A stretch of DNA of 64,000 nt, taken from contig NZ_SNZV01000002.1 in assembly GCF_004364125.1 (NCBI RefSeq), positions 372,001-436,000 on the forward strand, read 5' to 3'. The translations under genes were made by a program, and so were the position numbers. Position 1 is the first letter of the stretch. The number at the start of each line of letters is the position of its first letter. Shown here piece after piece: positions 42,449-51,596 of the stretch. The notes beneath the pieces are model-generated. The model saw only the letters and a list, made by a program, of their open reading frames with translations, was not told the origin of the DNA and did no database searches. This DNA comes from Sphingobacterium paludis (GTDB lineage Bacteria; Bacteroidota; Bacteroidia; Sphingobacteriales; Sphingobacteriaceae).

Positions 42449-44698
42449 TTAATAAACTACAATCTCATCTGCAAACAAAAAGCCTTTATTCACATTGGTT
42501 GCAACAACTTTAACATAGCGGGCCATTTGCGGTTTATCCAATGTTACGGTGAAGGTCTTAAACTTTAGATTGGGGTTTTCTGAATCTTCCAAGTTGGTGA
42601 TTGACCCAACTTTGCGGTAATTTTTTCCGTTATCCGATAACAACACGAGGTATTCTCCGGGGAAGAAAACGCCGGGCCCGGGAATCTGCATAAAACGCAT
42701 GGAAACGGTATTGATTTCTTCACGTCGTTCGAAGTCTATATAGGCATCGAAATCTTTTGTAAATCCTTGCCACTGCCCGTCCTGATAGCTAAGCCCGCCC
42801 GTTTCCCCATTTGTTAACGTAAACTCCCTCTGCGCCGGGTAGCCTTCCCAATTGTTATTATAGAAGACCTTTTTCCCGATGGCTTTATGGATATCTAATT
42901 TTATTTCTTCCACGGGACTTACACGGGCAGAATCTATAAACGACGCTGCTTTTATGATAGCCGTCGTCGTAAACTCGATGGGGTTTGTAAATGGTGTGGC
43001 GGAGCTTGTCGGTTCCGTGCCATCTGTGGTATAAAAGATATTCGGTACTAGCTGTTCGGAATGAAGATCGACCGTATTACTTTGCTTCTCTTTATTGAAG
43101 GAAATTTCCGACGTAACATGGTAGGAGGGACGGTAATAATTGACGTCCAATTGCTGAAGCAGTTTATAGTGATGTTGCAACCGTTCTTTAAAATCCATCC
43201 AATTTCTTGACTCTTGATTTGTCCAGTTCACCTCGGCCAAGGCGAGTGCCCTCGGGAAAGCCATGTATTCGACATGTTGGTACGTGGGCATGTATTCTGT
43301 CCAGAGGTTTGCTTGGGCGCCTAGGATGTGTTTTGCTTTGTCTTCATCAAGCTCTTTCGGGACGGGGTTATACGAATAAACCTTATCAATTGTGAGATAC
43401 CCGCCAATAGCCTCAGGCTGTGTACGCGGATCCGTTTGGTAACTATCGAAATACAGGTGGCTGCCTGGCGTCATAATAACATTGTGGCCCATTTGTGCGG
43501 CTTTTATCCCGCCTTCTTCTCCTCTCCAACTCATCACGGTTGCGCCTTTGGTTAAGCCTCCCTCCAATATTTCATCCCAACCAATTAGTTTGCGGCCTTT
43601 GGATTGCAAATATTCATCCATCTGCTGAATGGCGTAGCTCTGCAGCTCCTCTTCATCTTTAAATCCTTTTGCTTCCTTCAGCGCCTGACATTTTTTGCAA
43701 GTTTTCCAATGTTTTTTTTCCGCTTCATCCCCGCCGATGTGGATGTATTCCGAAGGGAAAATCGTCAGTACTTCGTCTAATACATTTTTCATAAACGTAA
43801 AGGTTTCCTCATTTCCGATACAAAACTCGCCCTGCGTGTATGGCTTTTCCGAGCAAGCAAGATGCGGGTAGACGGCCAACACCTCTTCGGAATGTCCGGG
43901 CATCTCTATCTCCGGAATGACGTTAATTCCTTTTGTTGCGGCGTAGCGCACAATGTCCATCGCCTGCTCTTGGGTGTAATATCCGCCGCTTGCATTTGGA
44001 GTGCCCTGCACAGTATACTGCCTGCCATTGGCCATCCAGTCTTTCCAGTTGCGGTGCGTACGCCAAGCGGCGGTATGCGTCAGCTCTGGATACTTTTTAA
44101 TCTCCAGCCGCCAGCCAGCGCCATCCGTGAGGTGCCAGTGGAACTGATTAAACTTATAGATTGCCATCAGATCAATATACTTCTTGATAAAAGAGAGTGG
44201 CATGAAGTGGCGGGATACATCCAAATGCAGGCCTCTGTAACCAAAGCGCGGACTATCATCAATGGTTAATTGCGGTAGCGTTAGCGGATCATCTTGCAGT
44301 AATCCTAACTGAATAAACGTGTACATGCCGGCCAGCATAGCCTTTTGATCATTTGCTTTGATAAGTATGCCGGATTCGTCGACCTGCAGACGGTAGGCAT
44401 TGGGCGCAATTTTATCGACAGGCTCCGCTGGCAAGATGCGAAGCCCGTGTTGGTGCTTTTTGGTAATTTTCTTTAAAATTTCAACCGGAGCTGTTTTGAG
44501 CTGCGGATATGCTGTAAGTAGCGCAGTTGCTTCGACGAAATCGACGGTTGTAAATAAGGCGATATCCGCTGGTATCTGAAAGGTCCCTTCTCCGTACACC
44601 ACTTTATTGGGTTTGGGGATTAAGTTCAAGCCATTTTTTTGCGCAATGCTCAAATAAGGATGCAATAAAATCAACAAGAGGATCGGGATAATTCGCAT
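42449..44698 (-). CDS. Beta-N-acetylhexosaminidase (glycoside hydrolase family 20)
   Basis: 749 residues with a signal peptide (IIPILLLILLHPYLSIAQ). An N-terminal GH20b domain (LNLIPKPNKVVYGEGTFQI) precedes the catalytic barrel: FGYRGLHLDVSRHFMP, FHWHLTDGAGWRLEIKKYPELT, VIPEIEMPGHSEE, the catalytic pair Asp324-Glu325 in YIHIGGDEAEKKHW, and GWDEILEGG and VMSWRGEEGG. After about residue 520 come a chitobiase-like C-terminal domain (FYTTDGTEPTSSATPFTNP) and a discoidin-like domain up to the end. Periplasmic or surface enzyme removing terminal GlcNAc/GalNAc from glycans, chitin or glycoproteins. Transcribed alone; no SusCD pair adjoins. Confidence 0.93.
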   Translation of the reverse strand: MRIIPILLLILLHPYLSIAQKNGLNLIPKPNKVVYGEGTFQIPADIALFTTVDFVEATALLTAYPQLKTAPVEILKKITKKHQHGLRILPAEPVDKIAPNAYRLQVDESGILIKANDQKAMLAGMYTFIQLGLLQDDPLTLPQLTIDDSPRFGYRGLHLDVSRHFMPLSFIKKYIDLMAIYKFNQFHWHLTDGAGWRLEIKKYPELTHTAAWRTHRNWKDWMANGRQYTVQGTPNASGGYYTQEQAMDIVRYAATKGINVIPEIEMPGHSEEVLAVYPHLACSEKPYTQGEFCIGNEETFTFMKNVLDEVLTIFPSEYIHIGGDEAEKKHWKTCKKCQALKEAKGFKDEEELQSYAIQQMDEYLQSKGRKLIGWDEILEGGLTKGATVMSWRGEEGGIKAAQMGHNVIMTPGSHLYFDSYQTDPRTQPEAIGGYLTIDKVYSYNPVPKELDEDKAKHILGAQANLWTEYMPTYQHVEYMAFPRALALAEVNWTNQESRNWMDFKERLQHHYKLLQQLDVNYYRPSYHVTSEISFNKEKQSNTVDLHSEQLVPNIFYTTDGTEPTSSATPFTNPIEFTTTAIIKAASFIDSARVSPVEEIKLDIHKAIGKKVFYNNNWEGYPAQREFTLTNGETGGLSYQDGQWQGFTKDFDAYIDFERREEINTVSMRFMQIPGPGVFFPGEYLVLLSDNGKNYRKVGSITNLEDSENPNLKFKTFTVTLDKPQMARYVKVVATNVNKGFLFADEIVVY

Positions 44699-44834
44699 GT
44701 CTAGTTTTCGTATTAGTTTGATCTGACAAATATCACAAATATTTTTTTATCGACATTCATTACATTTTAATCGGGCTACCGAATATGATATTGTAACTAC
44801 AATTGAGGTGTCGTCATTTTAAGAGAATAATGAT

Positions 44835-44842
44835 TAACTTTG
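44835..44842 (+). promoter_or_regulatory. Candidate -7 element of lipA, next to the start codon
   Basis: TAACTTTG ends 4 bases before the lipA ATG at 44847, the same spacing as at clpS, implying a leaderless or near-leaderless message. No standard -33 element at 17-23 bases. Confidence 0.45.
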
Positions 44843-44846
44843 CCTT

Positions 44847-45728
44847 ATGATTGAACTTCCTGTAATTCGAGTAGCAGAAACGCAGCGCAAACCAGATTGG
44901 CTACGCGTTAAATTGCCTGTGGGCAAAGAGTATCGTCATGTTCGGAATCTGGTGGATGAGCATAAACTGCACACCATTTGCGAAAGCGGTAACTGCCCGA
45001 ATATGGGTGAGTGTTGGGGAGCGGGTACAGCGACCTTTATGATTTTGGGAAACATCTGTACGCGTTCGTGTTCATTCTGCGCGGTGGCAACGGGACGTCC
45101 CAAGGCAGTAGAACTGGATGAGCCTAATCGAGTGGCAGATTCTGTTAAGCTGATGCAGGTTAAGCATTGTGTCATTACCTCTGTGGATAGAGACGATCTG
45201 AAAGATGGCGGCTCGACCATTTGGGCAGAGACTATTAACGCTATCCGCCGGGAAAGCCCAGAAACGACGTTGGAAACATTGATCCCAGACTTTAAAGGCC
45301 AATGGGAAAATTTGGAACGCGTTCTTGCGGTACGTCCGGAAGTGGTTTCGCATAACTTAGAAACCGTTCGCAGGTTGACGCGCGAGGTGCGTATTCAAGC
45401 AAAATATGATCGCTCACTGGAATGTCTTCGTCGCATCTCCGAAGCAGGGCTGCGTACTAAGTCAGGTATCATGCTTGGCTTTGGCGAAACCGAGGAAGAT
45501 GTCATAGAAGCTATGCAAGATCTATATAACGTCGGTGTTCATATTTTAACGATTGGCCAATATTTACAGCCTACAAAAGCACATCATCCGGTTGTGGAAT
45601 GGATCACGCCAGCACAGTTTGAGAAGTATAAAGAGATTGGCTTAAAAATGGGATTCAAGTATGTGGAATCTGGACCGTTGGTTCGTTCCTCCTATCACGC
45701 TGAAAAGCATTTGTTTGATATGCAATAA
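44847..45728 (+). CDS. lipA: Lipoyl synthase
   Basis: 293 residues, radical-SAM enzyme inserting two sulfurs into octanoyl groups. Both cluster motifs are present: the auxiliary cluster [12 protein letters not shown] (about residues 44-55) and the radical-[11 protein letters not shown] (about 71-78). Also [47 protein letters not shown] and the C-terminal RSSYHAEKH whose serine ligates the auxiliary cluster. Start supported by a promoter motif 4 bases upstream. Single gene with a strong terminator. Confidence 0.97.
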   Translation: MIELPVIRVAETQRKPDWLRVKLPVGKEYRHVRNLVDEHKLHTICESGNCPNMGECWGAGTATFMILGNICTRSCSFCAVATGRPKAVELDEPNRVADSVKLMQVKHCVITSVDRDDLKDGGSTIWAETINAIRRESPETTLETLIPDFKGQWENLERVLAVRPEVVSHNLETVRRLTREVRIQAKYDRSLECLRRISEAGLRTKSGIMLGFGETEEDVIEAMQDLYNVGVHILTIGQYLQPTKAHHPVVEWITPAQFEKYKEIGLKMGFKYVESGPLVRSSYHAEKHLFDMQ

Positions 45729-45749
45729 CAGGAATTATTTATATATAGC

Positions 45750-45784
45750 GAAGCCCCGACTGATGTAGCCGGGGCTTCTTTTTT
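45750..45784 (+). terminator. Intrinsic terminator after lipA
   Basis: GAAGCCCCG (45750-45758) and CGGGGCTTC (45770-45778), 11-base loop, then a T-run. Confidence 0.9.
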
Positions 45785-45845
45785 ATAGGCTTTTGCCCCG
45801 CTTGATTACGTAAGTGGGACGGCTTAGGCCGCATGCTGACAAACA

Positions 45846-47486
45846 CTAACGCCTTTCAAACTCCGTTTTACCCGCAATAACCGTTCGCAAAGTTTTTATA
45901 GCGCGAAGATCATCGAATGCTGCGCTCATAATATCATCGTCTAAGATTACAAAATCAGCATCCTTGCCCCGTTCTATACTCCCCCGCTGGCGCTCTTGGA
46001 AGCAAGAATAGGCCGCCCATATAGTCATTCCACGTAGCGCTTCTTCTCGCGTTAATGCATTTTCCATTTGGAATCCTCCCTGGGGAAATCCATTTTTATC
46101 GACGCGCGCTACGGCAGCATGGAACCCATACAGCGGATTGAAGTGCTCGACGGGGAAATCGCTACCTAGCGCTAGCATGCCATACTGTTTTAAAAGCTCC
46201 TTATAGGCATATGCATTTTTTAAGCGTTCGGCACCTAGACGTTCTGCCGCCCAATACATGTCGGAGGTGGCATGCGTAGGCTGCACCGAGGGAATAATAT
46301 GAAATTTATCAAATTTCGAAAAGTCATTGGGTGCAATGATCTGCGCATGTTCTATCCGCCATCGTCTTTCCTCCGGCTGCTTAAGGTATTTTCCATAACT
46401 ATCGAGGATAAGCCTGTTTGCGGAGTCGCCTATGGCGTGGGTATTAACCTGAAAATCTGTGGCTGCAAGCTTTTTGATTACTTCATCAAATTGCGCCGGG
46501 CTATGCAAGAGAAATCCACGCGTCGGCGCGTCTTGGTAATGGTCTAATAAGCAGGCGCCCCGCGATCCTAAAGCGCCATCGGCCATCAATTTGATCGAGC
46601 GTATGGTTAGGCGTTCGGAATTGTAGAAACCTTCCTTCAAGTAGCGATCAATACTAAGCGGATTGCCCGCAATCATGGCATAATCCCGAATCTTCAACGA
46701 ATCTTGCTCGTAGAATTTCTTTAGATAATCCAATTGTTCCAATGTCAGGCCTGCATCGACAATTGTTGTCAACCCTACAGATAATAAAGAATCCTGTGCT
46801 CTTCTTAAGCGGAGCAGGAGCGTGCGTTCTTCGGATAAAGGAATATGCTGGGATACGAGAGACATGGCGTTGTCAATCAAAATTCCACTTGGTGCGCCGG
46901 TGCTATCGGCGATAATAAGGCCACCTTCCACCTGAAAGAGGGAGTCTACCTGCGCAAGTTCCAACGCTTTGCTATTGACAAATGCAGCGTGATAATCTAC
47001 GCGCGATAGGAAAACCGGGGTCTCAGGGAAGTATTTGTCGAGGCTATCTTTTGTCGGATACCCATTCGATTTCCATAGATTTTGATCCCATCCGCCACCA
47101 ATTATCCATTTGCTATCAGGGTGGGCATTCTGGTAGAGTTGGAGTCGCTGTACAATTTCGCTAACTGATTTCACGCCATTGAGATCCACTTGATCCAATA
47201 AGTCGGCAAACATAAAGAAGTGTGCATGGGCATCATAAAAGCCGGGATAAATGGGCTTTCCAGCGGCATCAATGCTCTCCTTTGCGTTATATTTGCGCAA
47301 AATCTCCTTGGAGCTGCCCATGTCAACGAAAACACCATTTTTTACGGCCAGTGCTTCAACAATCGTAAAACTGGAATCTACCGTATAAATTTTTGCATTG
47401 TAGACGATAAGATCAACCTCCTTGTTTGTTGTACAGGCATGTAGAAAGAAAAAAGCAATAACCGATAAACTATATATAAACTTCAT
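45846..47486 (-). CDS. Amidohydrolase-superfamily lipoprotein (YtcJ-like)
   Basis: 546 residues from the ATG at 47486; the frame from 47507 adds seven residues before the signal sequence (MKFIYSLSVIAFFFLHACTT). The Cys after LHA suggests a lipoprotein. Metal-dependent hydrolase features: YPGFYDAHAHFFMFA (HxH site), GGGWDQNLW, MADGALGSRGACLLD, VNTHAIGDSANRLIL, RIEHAQII and LGSDFPVEHFNP, followed by AYSCFQERQRGSIERGKDADFVILD. These match the YtcJ/Amidohydro_3 group, whose natural substrates are mostly unknown. Exported, probably facing the periplasm. Confidence 0.88.
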   Translation of the reverse strand: MKFIYSLSVIAFFFLHACTTNKEVDLIVYNAKIYTVDSSFTIVEALAVKNGVFVDMGSSKEILRKYNAKESIDAAGKPIYPGFYDAHAHFFMFADLLDQVDLNGVKSVSEIVQRLQLYQNAHPDSKWIIGGGWDQNLWKSNGYPTKDSLDKYFPETPVFLSRVDYHAAFVNSKALELAQVDSLFQVEGGLIIADSTGAPSGILIDNAMSLVSQHIPLSEERTLLLRLRRAQDSLLSVGLTTIVDAGLTLEQLDYLKKFYEQDSLKIRDYAMIAGNPLSIDRYLKEGFYNSERLTIRSIKLMADGALGSRGACLLDHYQDAPTRGFLLHSPAQFDEVIKKLAATDFQVNTHAIGDSANRLILDSYGKYLKQPEERRWRIEHAQIIAPNDFSKFDKFHIIPSVQPTHATSDMYWAAERLGAERLKNAYAYKELLKQYGMLALGSDFPVEHFNPLYGFHAAVARVDKNGFPQGGFQMENALTREEALRGMTIWAAYSCFQERQRGSIERGKDADFVILDDDIMSAAFDDLRAIKTLRTVIAGKTEFERR

Positions 47487-47517
47487 GTTAGCAGGCTTGG
47501 AAACCATTAAAGTACTA

Positions 47518-47553
47518 AAAAAGGCTCTCCCAGAAAAATAGGAAAGCCTTTTT
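47518..47553 (-). terminator. Terminator of the bacilliredoxin gene
   Basis: Imperfect stem AAAAAAGGCTCTCC-type (47518-47530) with GGAAAGCCTTTTT (47541-47553). On the minus strand a run of six T follows. Confidence 0.7.
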
Positions 47554-47577
47554 ATTCAACATTCAAAAATCTAAAGA

Positions 47578-47988
47578 CTAGCAGTACTCGTCGAAAGCTG
47601 CTATCAGGTTATCAGCGATCATTTGTGCCGGGCGCCCTTCGATCATATGTCTTTCGATCATGTGTACCAATTTGCCATCCTTAAACAATGCCATGGCTGG
47701 AGATGATGGCGGGTAAGGCAACATATAATCACGTGCTTTATCGACAGCATCTTTTTCCATGCCTGCGAAGACAGTTACCAACTTGCTAGGTTTCTTGCCA
47801 TTCTCCACAGCGAAACGAGCTGCAGGGCGAGCATTGGCTGCCGCACAACCACACACTGAATTAACCACAACAAATACGGTACCTTCTGATGGGATTGCCG
47901 TATCAACGTCTGCTACCGTTTTTAATTCTTGAAAACCTGCATCAGTTAATTCTTGACGCATAGGGGCTACTAAATATTCTGGATACAT
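47578..47988 (-). CDS. BrxA/BrxB-family bacilliredoxin
   Basis: 136 residues, thioredoxin fold (DUF1094/YphP-YqiW family). The active site is Cys46-Gly-Cys48 in VVNSVCGCAAANARPA; also MYPEYLVAPMRQELTDAGF and PSSPAMALFKDGKLVHMIERHMIEGR. In Firmicutes these proteins remove bacillithiol from proteins; in Bacteroidota they accompany bacillithiol or similar thiols. It has its own promoter, divergent from ahcY, so a link to sulfur metabolism is possible but not shown. Confidence 0.92.
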   Translation of the reverse strand: MYPEYLVAPMRQELTDAGFQELKTVADVDTAIPSEGTVFVVVNSVCGCAAANARPAARFAVENGKKPSKLVTVFAGMEKDAVDKARDYMLPYPPSSPAMALFKDGKLVHMIERHMIEGRPAQMIADNLIAAFDEYC

Positions 47989-48073
47989 CTTGTTTTTTAT
48001 TAAATAATATACATTGCCAAGTAAGATTCACGCGCTGTAGTAACACGACTTCAGCCTGCCGAAACCTATTGTA

Positions 48074-48104
48074 CAAATGTAATATATTGCTGCACATGAG
48101 TCAA
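48074..48104 (-). promoter_or_regulatory. Promoter of the bacilliredoxin gene
   Basis: On the minus strand TTG (complement of 48102-48104), 20 bases, then TACATTTG (complement of 48074-48081). Confidence 0.5.
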
Positions 48105-48156
48105 GAACCGATCCTCAAGATAATGTCAGATTTAGCTACAATGCTTTCCAAATCAC

Positions 48157-48187
48157 TTTGAAATCAATACAGTATAGGTTATTTTTG
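48157..48187 (+). promoter_or_regulatory. Promoter of ahcY
   Basis: TTTG at 48157-48160, 19 bases, TATTTTTG at 48180-48187: an almost ideal Bacteroidota promoter. Transcription would begin near 48193, about 17 bases before the ATG. Confidence 0.65.
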
Positions 48188-48209
48188 TGAATCTTAAATA
48201 TTAAATATT

Positions 48210-49526
48210 ATGTCTTCTATAGAAACTACGTATGTTCCTTACAAAGTAAAAGATATCTCTTTAGCGGAATGGGGAAGGAAAGAAATAGAGTTGGCTGAGG
48301 CCGAAATGCCAGGTTTGATGAGTTTACGCACCGAGTTTGGCGCTTCTAAACCGTTACAAGGAGCACGCATTGCCGGATGTCTCCATATGACCATCCAAAC
48401 AGCAGTACTTATCGAAACTTTAGTTGAACTTGGAGCTGACGTATCCTGGTCATCATGTAATATCTTCTCTACGCAAGACCATGCTGCTGCTGCGATTGCT
48501 GCTGCCGGCATCCCGGTATACGCCTGGAAGGGAATGAATGAAGAAGAATTCAATTGGTGCATCGAGCAAACCTTATTCTTTGGCGAAGATCGCCAACCGC
48601 TGAACATGATTTTGGATGACGGTGGAGATTTGACGAATATGGTATTCGACAAATACCCAGAACTCATTGCTGGCATAAAGGGGCTTTCGGAAGAAACAAC
48701 AACTGGTGTACATCGCTTGTATGAGCGCATGAAAAACGGAACGCTACATCTGCCGGCGATTAATGTAAATGACTCGGTAACGAAATCAAAGTTTGATAAT
48801 AAGTATGGCTGCCGGGAGTCTCTGGTAGACGCCATTCGTCGTGCAACAGACTTAATGCTAGCCGGCAAAGTGGCTGTTGTGGCTGGTTATGGCGATGTGG
48901 GGAAGGGTTCTGCAGAATCTCTTCGTTCAGCGGGCGTACGAGTTATCGTGACTGAAATTGATCCTATTTGTGCACTGCAAGCTGCTATGGAAGGTTTTGA
49001 AGTGAAGAAAATGGCCGATGCGGTGAAGGAAGCGAATATCGTGGTGACGACAACGGGTAATAAAGATATCGTTCGTCCAGAACACTTCAAGGCGATGAAA
49101 GATAAGACGGTTGTTTGTAATATCGGCCACTTTGATAATGAAATTGATGTCGCTTGGTTAAATAGTAATTACGGTGCAACAAAGGTTGAAATCAAACCAC
49201 AAGTCGATAAATATACGATAGACGGGAATGATATTATTTTGCTGGCGGAAGGCCGTCTCGTGAATCTAGGATGCGCGACAGGACACCCTTCTTTTGTGAT
49301 GTCAAATTCATTTACTAATCAAACGCTAGCGCAGCTTGAATTGTGGACGAATACAGATAAATATGGTAAGGAAGTTTATACCTTACCGAAGCACCTGGAC
49401 GAGAAAGTTGCACGCTTGCACTTAGCGCATATTGGCGTGGAGCTGGAGACCTTAACGCAGGATCAGGCCGCATACATAGGGGTTACAGTTGAAGGGCCTT
49501 ATAAGCCTGAAGCATACAGGTACTAG
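48210..49526 (+). CDS. ahcY: Adenosylhomocysteinase
   Basis: 438 residues, NAD-dependent hydrolysis of S-adenosylhomocysteine to adenosine and homocysteine. Seen: [78 protein letters not shown], the NAD-binding [56 protein letters not shown] and the terminal PYKPEAYRY. The active-site cysteine and lysine region is intact. It recycles the product of SAM methyltransferases. No SAH riboswitch was recognised in the short leader. Confidence 0.98.
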   Translation: MSSIETTYVPYKVKDISLAEWGRKEIELAEAEMPGLMSLRTEFGASKPLQGARIAGCLHMTIQTAVLIETLVELGADVSWSSCNIFSTQDHAAAAIAAAGIPVYAWKGMNEEEFNWCIEQTLFFGEDRQPLNMILDDGGDLTNMVFDKYPELIAGIKGLSEETTTGVHRLYERMKNGTLHLPAINVNDSVTKSKFDNKYGCRESLVDAIRRATDLMLAGKVAVVAGYGDVGKGSAESLRSAGVRVIVTEIDPICALQAAMEGFEVKKMADAVKEANIVVTTTGNKDIVRPEHFKAMKDKTVVCNIGHFDNEIDVAWLNSNYGATKVEIKPQVDKYTIDGNDIILLAEGRLVNLGCATGHPSFVMSNSFTNQTLAQLELWTNTDKYGKEVYTLPKHLDEKVARLHLAHIGVELETLTQDQAAYIGVTVEGPYKPEAYRY

Positions 49527-49558
49527 TGTATTAAGCCTACTGAAGAAGTAGGAAGGCC

Positions 49559-49606
49559 GACGAAGCAATCTATAGTTTATAAAAATGAGATTGCTTCGTC
49601 TTTCTT
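49559..49606 (+). terminator. Intrinsic terminator after ahcY (copy 1 of a duplicated element)
   Basis: Perfect 13-base arms GACGAAGCAATCT (49559-49571) and AGATTGCTTCGTC (49588-49600), 16-base loop, then TTTCTT. Confidence 0.85.
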
Positions 49607-49674
49607 ACTTAAATGCCGTGTTTTTTGGTATAAAGTTGCTGTACTCGAGCTTCATGGCGAGAAGGAGGAACGAC

Positions 49675-49705
49675 GACGAAGCAATCTATAGTTTGTAAAA
49701 AAATG
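49675..49705 (+). repeat. Degraded second copy of the ahcY terminator element
   Basis: Repeats the left arm and loop of 49559-49587 with one substitution and two extra A; the right arm has decayed to AGATTGGTTTC. A GGAGGAACGACGAC leader precedes it, as in common intergenic repeats of the form GAGGAACGACGAAGCAATC. The rest of the 300-base gap is empty. Confidence 0.7.
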
Positions 49706-49830
49706 CAGATTGGTTTCTTTTGGAGCGGTCTTCAGCTGTAGTTATACTTTCCTAGGATGATTTTTTTTGTATCATTCGGTCTATTTGCTGGTTCCTTATC
49801 AAACAAAATTTTTCCGCCCCGTTTTGTGTA

Positions 49831-50361
49831 TTACAATAACATCGTTTTAAAATAACGTAGCGCCGCTTCTAATCGCTCATCGCCTATTCCCGAAATAATG
49901 GTATACGGAGCACCTAGCGTCGTCAATTCCTTTTCCCACACCGCCATAAAATGTTCTCGCTCTTGCGGGAAATCTCGTAGGGGGTCATCCTCCCACGGCA
50001 AGTCGATGTCCATTAACAAATAAAAATCGTATTTCCTCCGTTGGATTTCGTCCGTTACCTCTTTGGGCGTTCCGCCGAAGAGGTGATCGCACCAGATTTT
50101 CACGGTTAAGATCGTTGTATCGCAAATCATGAAGTCGTTTTGCACGAGCGCGTGTGATGCATCTTCTAAAGCTCGCTGCCCGTGATACATGTTGACCTCA
50201 TCCTGTAAGGTATATTGCCGGTCTAAACCTTCACAATAGTATCGGGCGTACTCCGGGACGCATACTGTGTTAAAGTGAGCAGCAAGGAACTTTGCTACCG
50301 TGGATTTTCCGGTAGATTCGGGGCCGACGACGGCGATTTTTTTTATTAAATTATTGTTCAA
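49831..50361 (-). CDS. Ribosylnicotinamide kinase (NadR C-terminal-type ATPase), TTG start
   Basis: 176 residues from a TTG at 50361, which gives MNNNLIKKIAVVGPESTGKSTVA just after the pnuC stop. The only upstream in-frame ATG (50433) would overlap pnuC by 62 bases and add LLLLLHGRATARGSS, unlike the family. P-loop GPESTGKST, then VPEYARYYCE, DTTILTVKIWCDHLFG, and DLPWEDDPLRDFP. This is the RNK domain of NadR without the NMN adenylyltransferase or HTH domains. It phosphorylates imported nicotinamide riboside, matching the adjacent transporter. Confidence 0.85.
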   Translation of the reverse strand: MNNNLIKKIAVVGPESTGKSTVAKFLAAHFNTVCVPEYARYYCEGLDRQYTLQDEVNMYHGQRALEDASHALVQNDFMICDTTILTVKIWCDHLFGGTPKEVTDEIQRRKYDFYLLMDIDLPWEDDPLRDFPQEREHFMAVWEKELTTLGAPYTIISGIGDERLEAALRYFKTMLL

Positions 50362-50371
50362 CGTCTCGATG

Positions 50372-50983
50372 TTATTTTTGATAAGCGAGCTGCCACGCGC
50401 GGTAGCCCTTCCATGCAATAATAGCAAAAGCAATGTAAAGAACAGCCGTCAATAGTAAATCTTTATGGATGTATAACGGGATGTAGAGCAAATCAACCAA
50501 CACCCACATCAGCCAGTTTTGTAATACTTTTCTTGTCATGAGAAATTGCGCTACGAAGCTTACCGCGGTGCAAAAACCATCTGCAAAAGGTACATCTGTA
50601 TCGGTGAAGAACCGAAGTAGTCCACCTAGTATCGCTGCCAATAACAACGTGAGGGAAACTGTCGCCAACATCTGTCGGGTTGTAAATCCCGTGATTGGTC
50701 GATTGTCCTGTGTGTCTGATGTTGACCAATAATACCAACCGTAGACCGCCGTAAGGAGGAAATAAAACTGTAGTACCGTATCGCCATACAGTTTGTTTTG
50801 AAAAAATATATAGGCGTAGATCGAAACGCTAATGATGCTTATTGGCCAATTTAAGATATGTTGCCGGGCCGCTAGAAGGACACAAAGAAAGCCAGATAGC
50901 GTGGCGAGCCATTCTAAAGGGGTTGTGGTAAGAAATTGCTGATATAAAGAGGTGAAAAGTTCAGGCATACCTTTAAATTTCAT
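50372..50983 (-). CDS. pnuC: Nicotinamide riboside transporter PnuC
   Basis: 203 residues, seven-helix PnuC family. Seen: LEWLATLSGFLCVLLAARQHILNWPISIISVSIYAYIFFQNKLYGDTVLQFYFLLTAVYGWYYW (parts; the WP-I and YG-D-x-x-Q-x-x-x motifs) and VDLLYIPLYIHKDLLLTAVLYIAFAIIAWKGYRAW at the end. Facilitated import of nicotinamide riboside, trapped by the kinase encoded 10 bases downstream. Start could also be the Met at residue 6. PnuT-type thiamine import is less likely because of the NadR-like partner. Confidence 0.93.
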   Translation of the reverse strand: MKFKGMPELFTSLYQQFLTTTPLEWLATLSGFLCVLLAARQHILNWPISIISVSIYAYIFFQNKLYGDTVLQFYFLLTAVYGWYYWSTSDTQDNRPITGFTTRQMLATVSLTLLLAAILGGLLRFFTDTDVPFADGFCTAVSFVAQFLMTRKVLQNWLMWVLVDLLYIPLYIHKDLLLTAVLYIAFAIIAWKGYRAWQLAYQK

Positions 50984-51026
50984 CTAAAGATACACTTTCA
51001 TTTAAAGAGTAGGCAACCTTCGGTGT

Positions 51027-51500
51027 TTACTGCACAATTTTATTGGCGCAGTTTGTGCTGGCGAATGACTCCGGTTTAGCCTTAAATTGAAAGCCCATGC
51101 CCATAATGTAGCCCATAGCCTCTTTCAGCGCTACATTGGATTCAAAGTTTGGATTGGTGTTGATGTCGACATGGACCTCCAGATCGATATGGTACTGATC
51201 CAGAAGAGGGCACAAGAGGTAAGCAATGTCGATAGACTTTTGGACCTCAGTAAGCATCCTTTCTTTGATGCTTTGCCGTTGCGTTTTGCGATCGCGGTGT
51301 ATAAACATAAAACCACCTTTGTGTTCCCGCAGAAAGACGATCACCGTAGCAAACTCTATAATTCCACGCTTAACTTGCGAGTCGGTACCGATGTATACCT
51401 TTAGTTTGTTTCCGATATGCGTCTCCGCCTTGATAATTTCCTCAACGGCCTCGTTGATCGATGAGCGAATTGTTTCGCCATTGTATTTTTGCCAAACCAT
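51027..51500 (-). CDS. YkuK/DUF458 RNase H-fold protein
   Basis: 157 residues. LKVYIGTDSQVKRGIIEFATVIVFLRE and DLEVHVDINTNPNFESNVALKEAMGYIMGMGFQFKAKPESFAST (in parts) are the conserved acidic patches of the DUF458 family, a predicted ribonuclease-H-like fold. No activity has been proved for the family as far as the sequence can tell. It ends KPESFASTNCANKIVQ. Separate from the pnuC gene by 43 bases on the same strand, so may be transcribed ahead of it. Confidence 0.82.
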   Translation of the reverse strand: MVWQKYNGETIRSSINEAVEEIIKAETHIGNKLKVYIGTDSQVKRGIIEFATVIVFLREHKGGFMFIHRDRKTQRQSIKERMLTEVQKSIDIAYLLCPLLDQYHIDLEVHVDINTNPNFESNVALKEAMGYIMGMGFQFKAKPESFASTNCANKIVQ

Positions 51501-51596
51501 AGTGATGAAATTGTTTATATAAATTTATTGATAATGTGTGCATTGTGTTTTTATTTGCTGTTAAATTTGTGTTATTAATGCTGGTGTTTACGTGTG

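Noticed and set aside
48001..48209. SAH or SAM riboswitch upstream of ahcY
   Set aside because: The predicted transcript leader is only about 17 bases, and no riboswitch-like paired core was recognised.
50362..50433. ATG start of the ribosylnicotinamide kinase inside pnuC
   Set aside because: Would overlap pnuC by 62 bases and add a non-family leucine-rich stretch; TTG at 50361 fits better.
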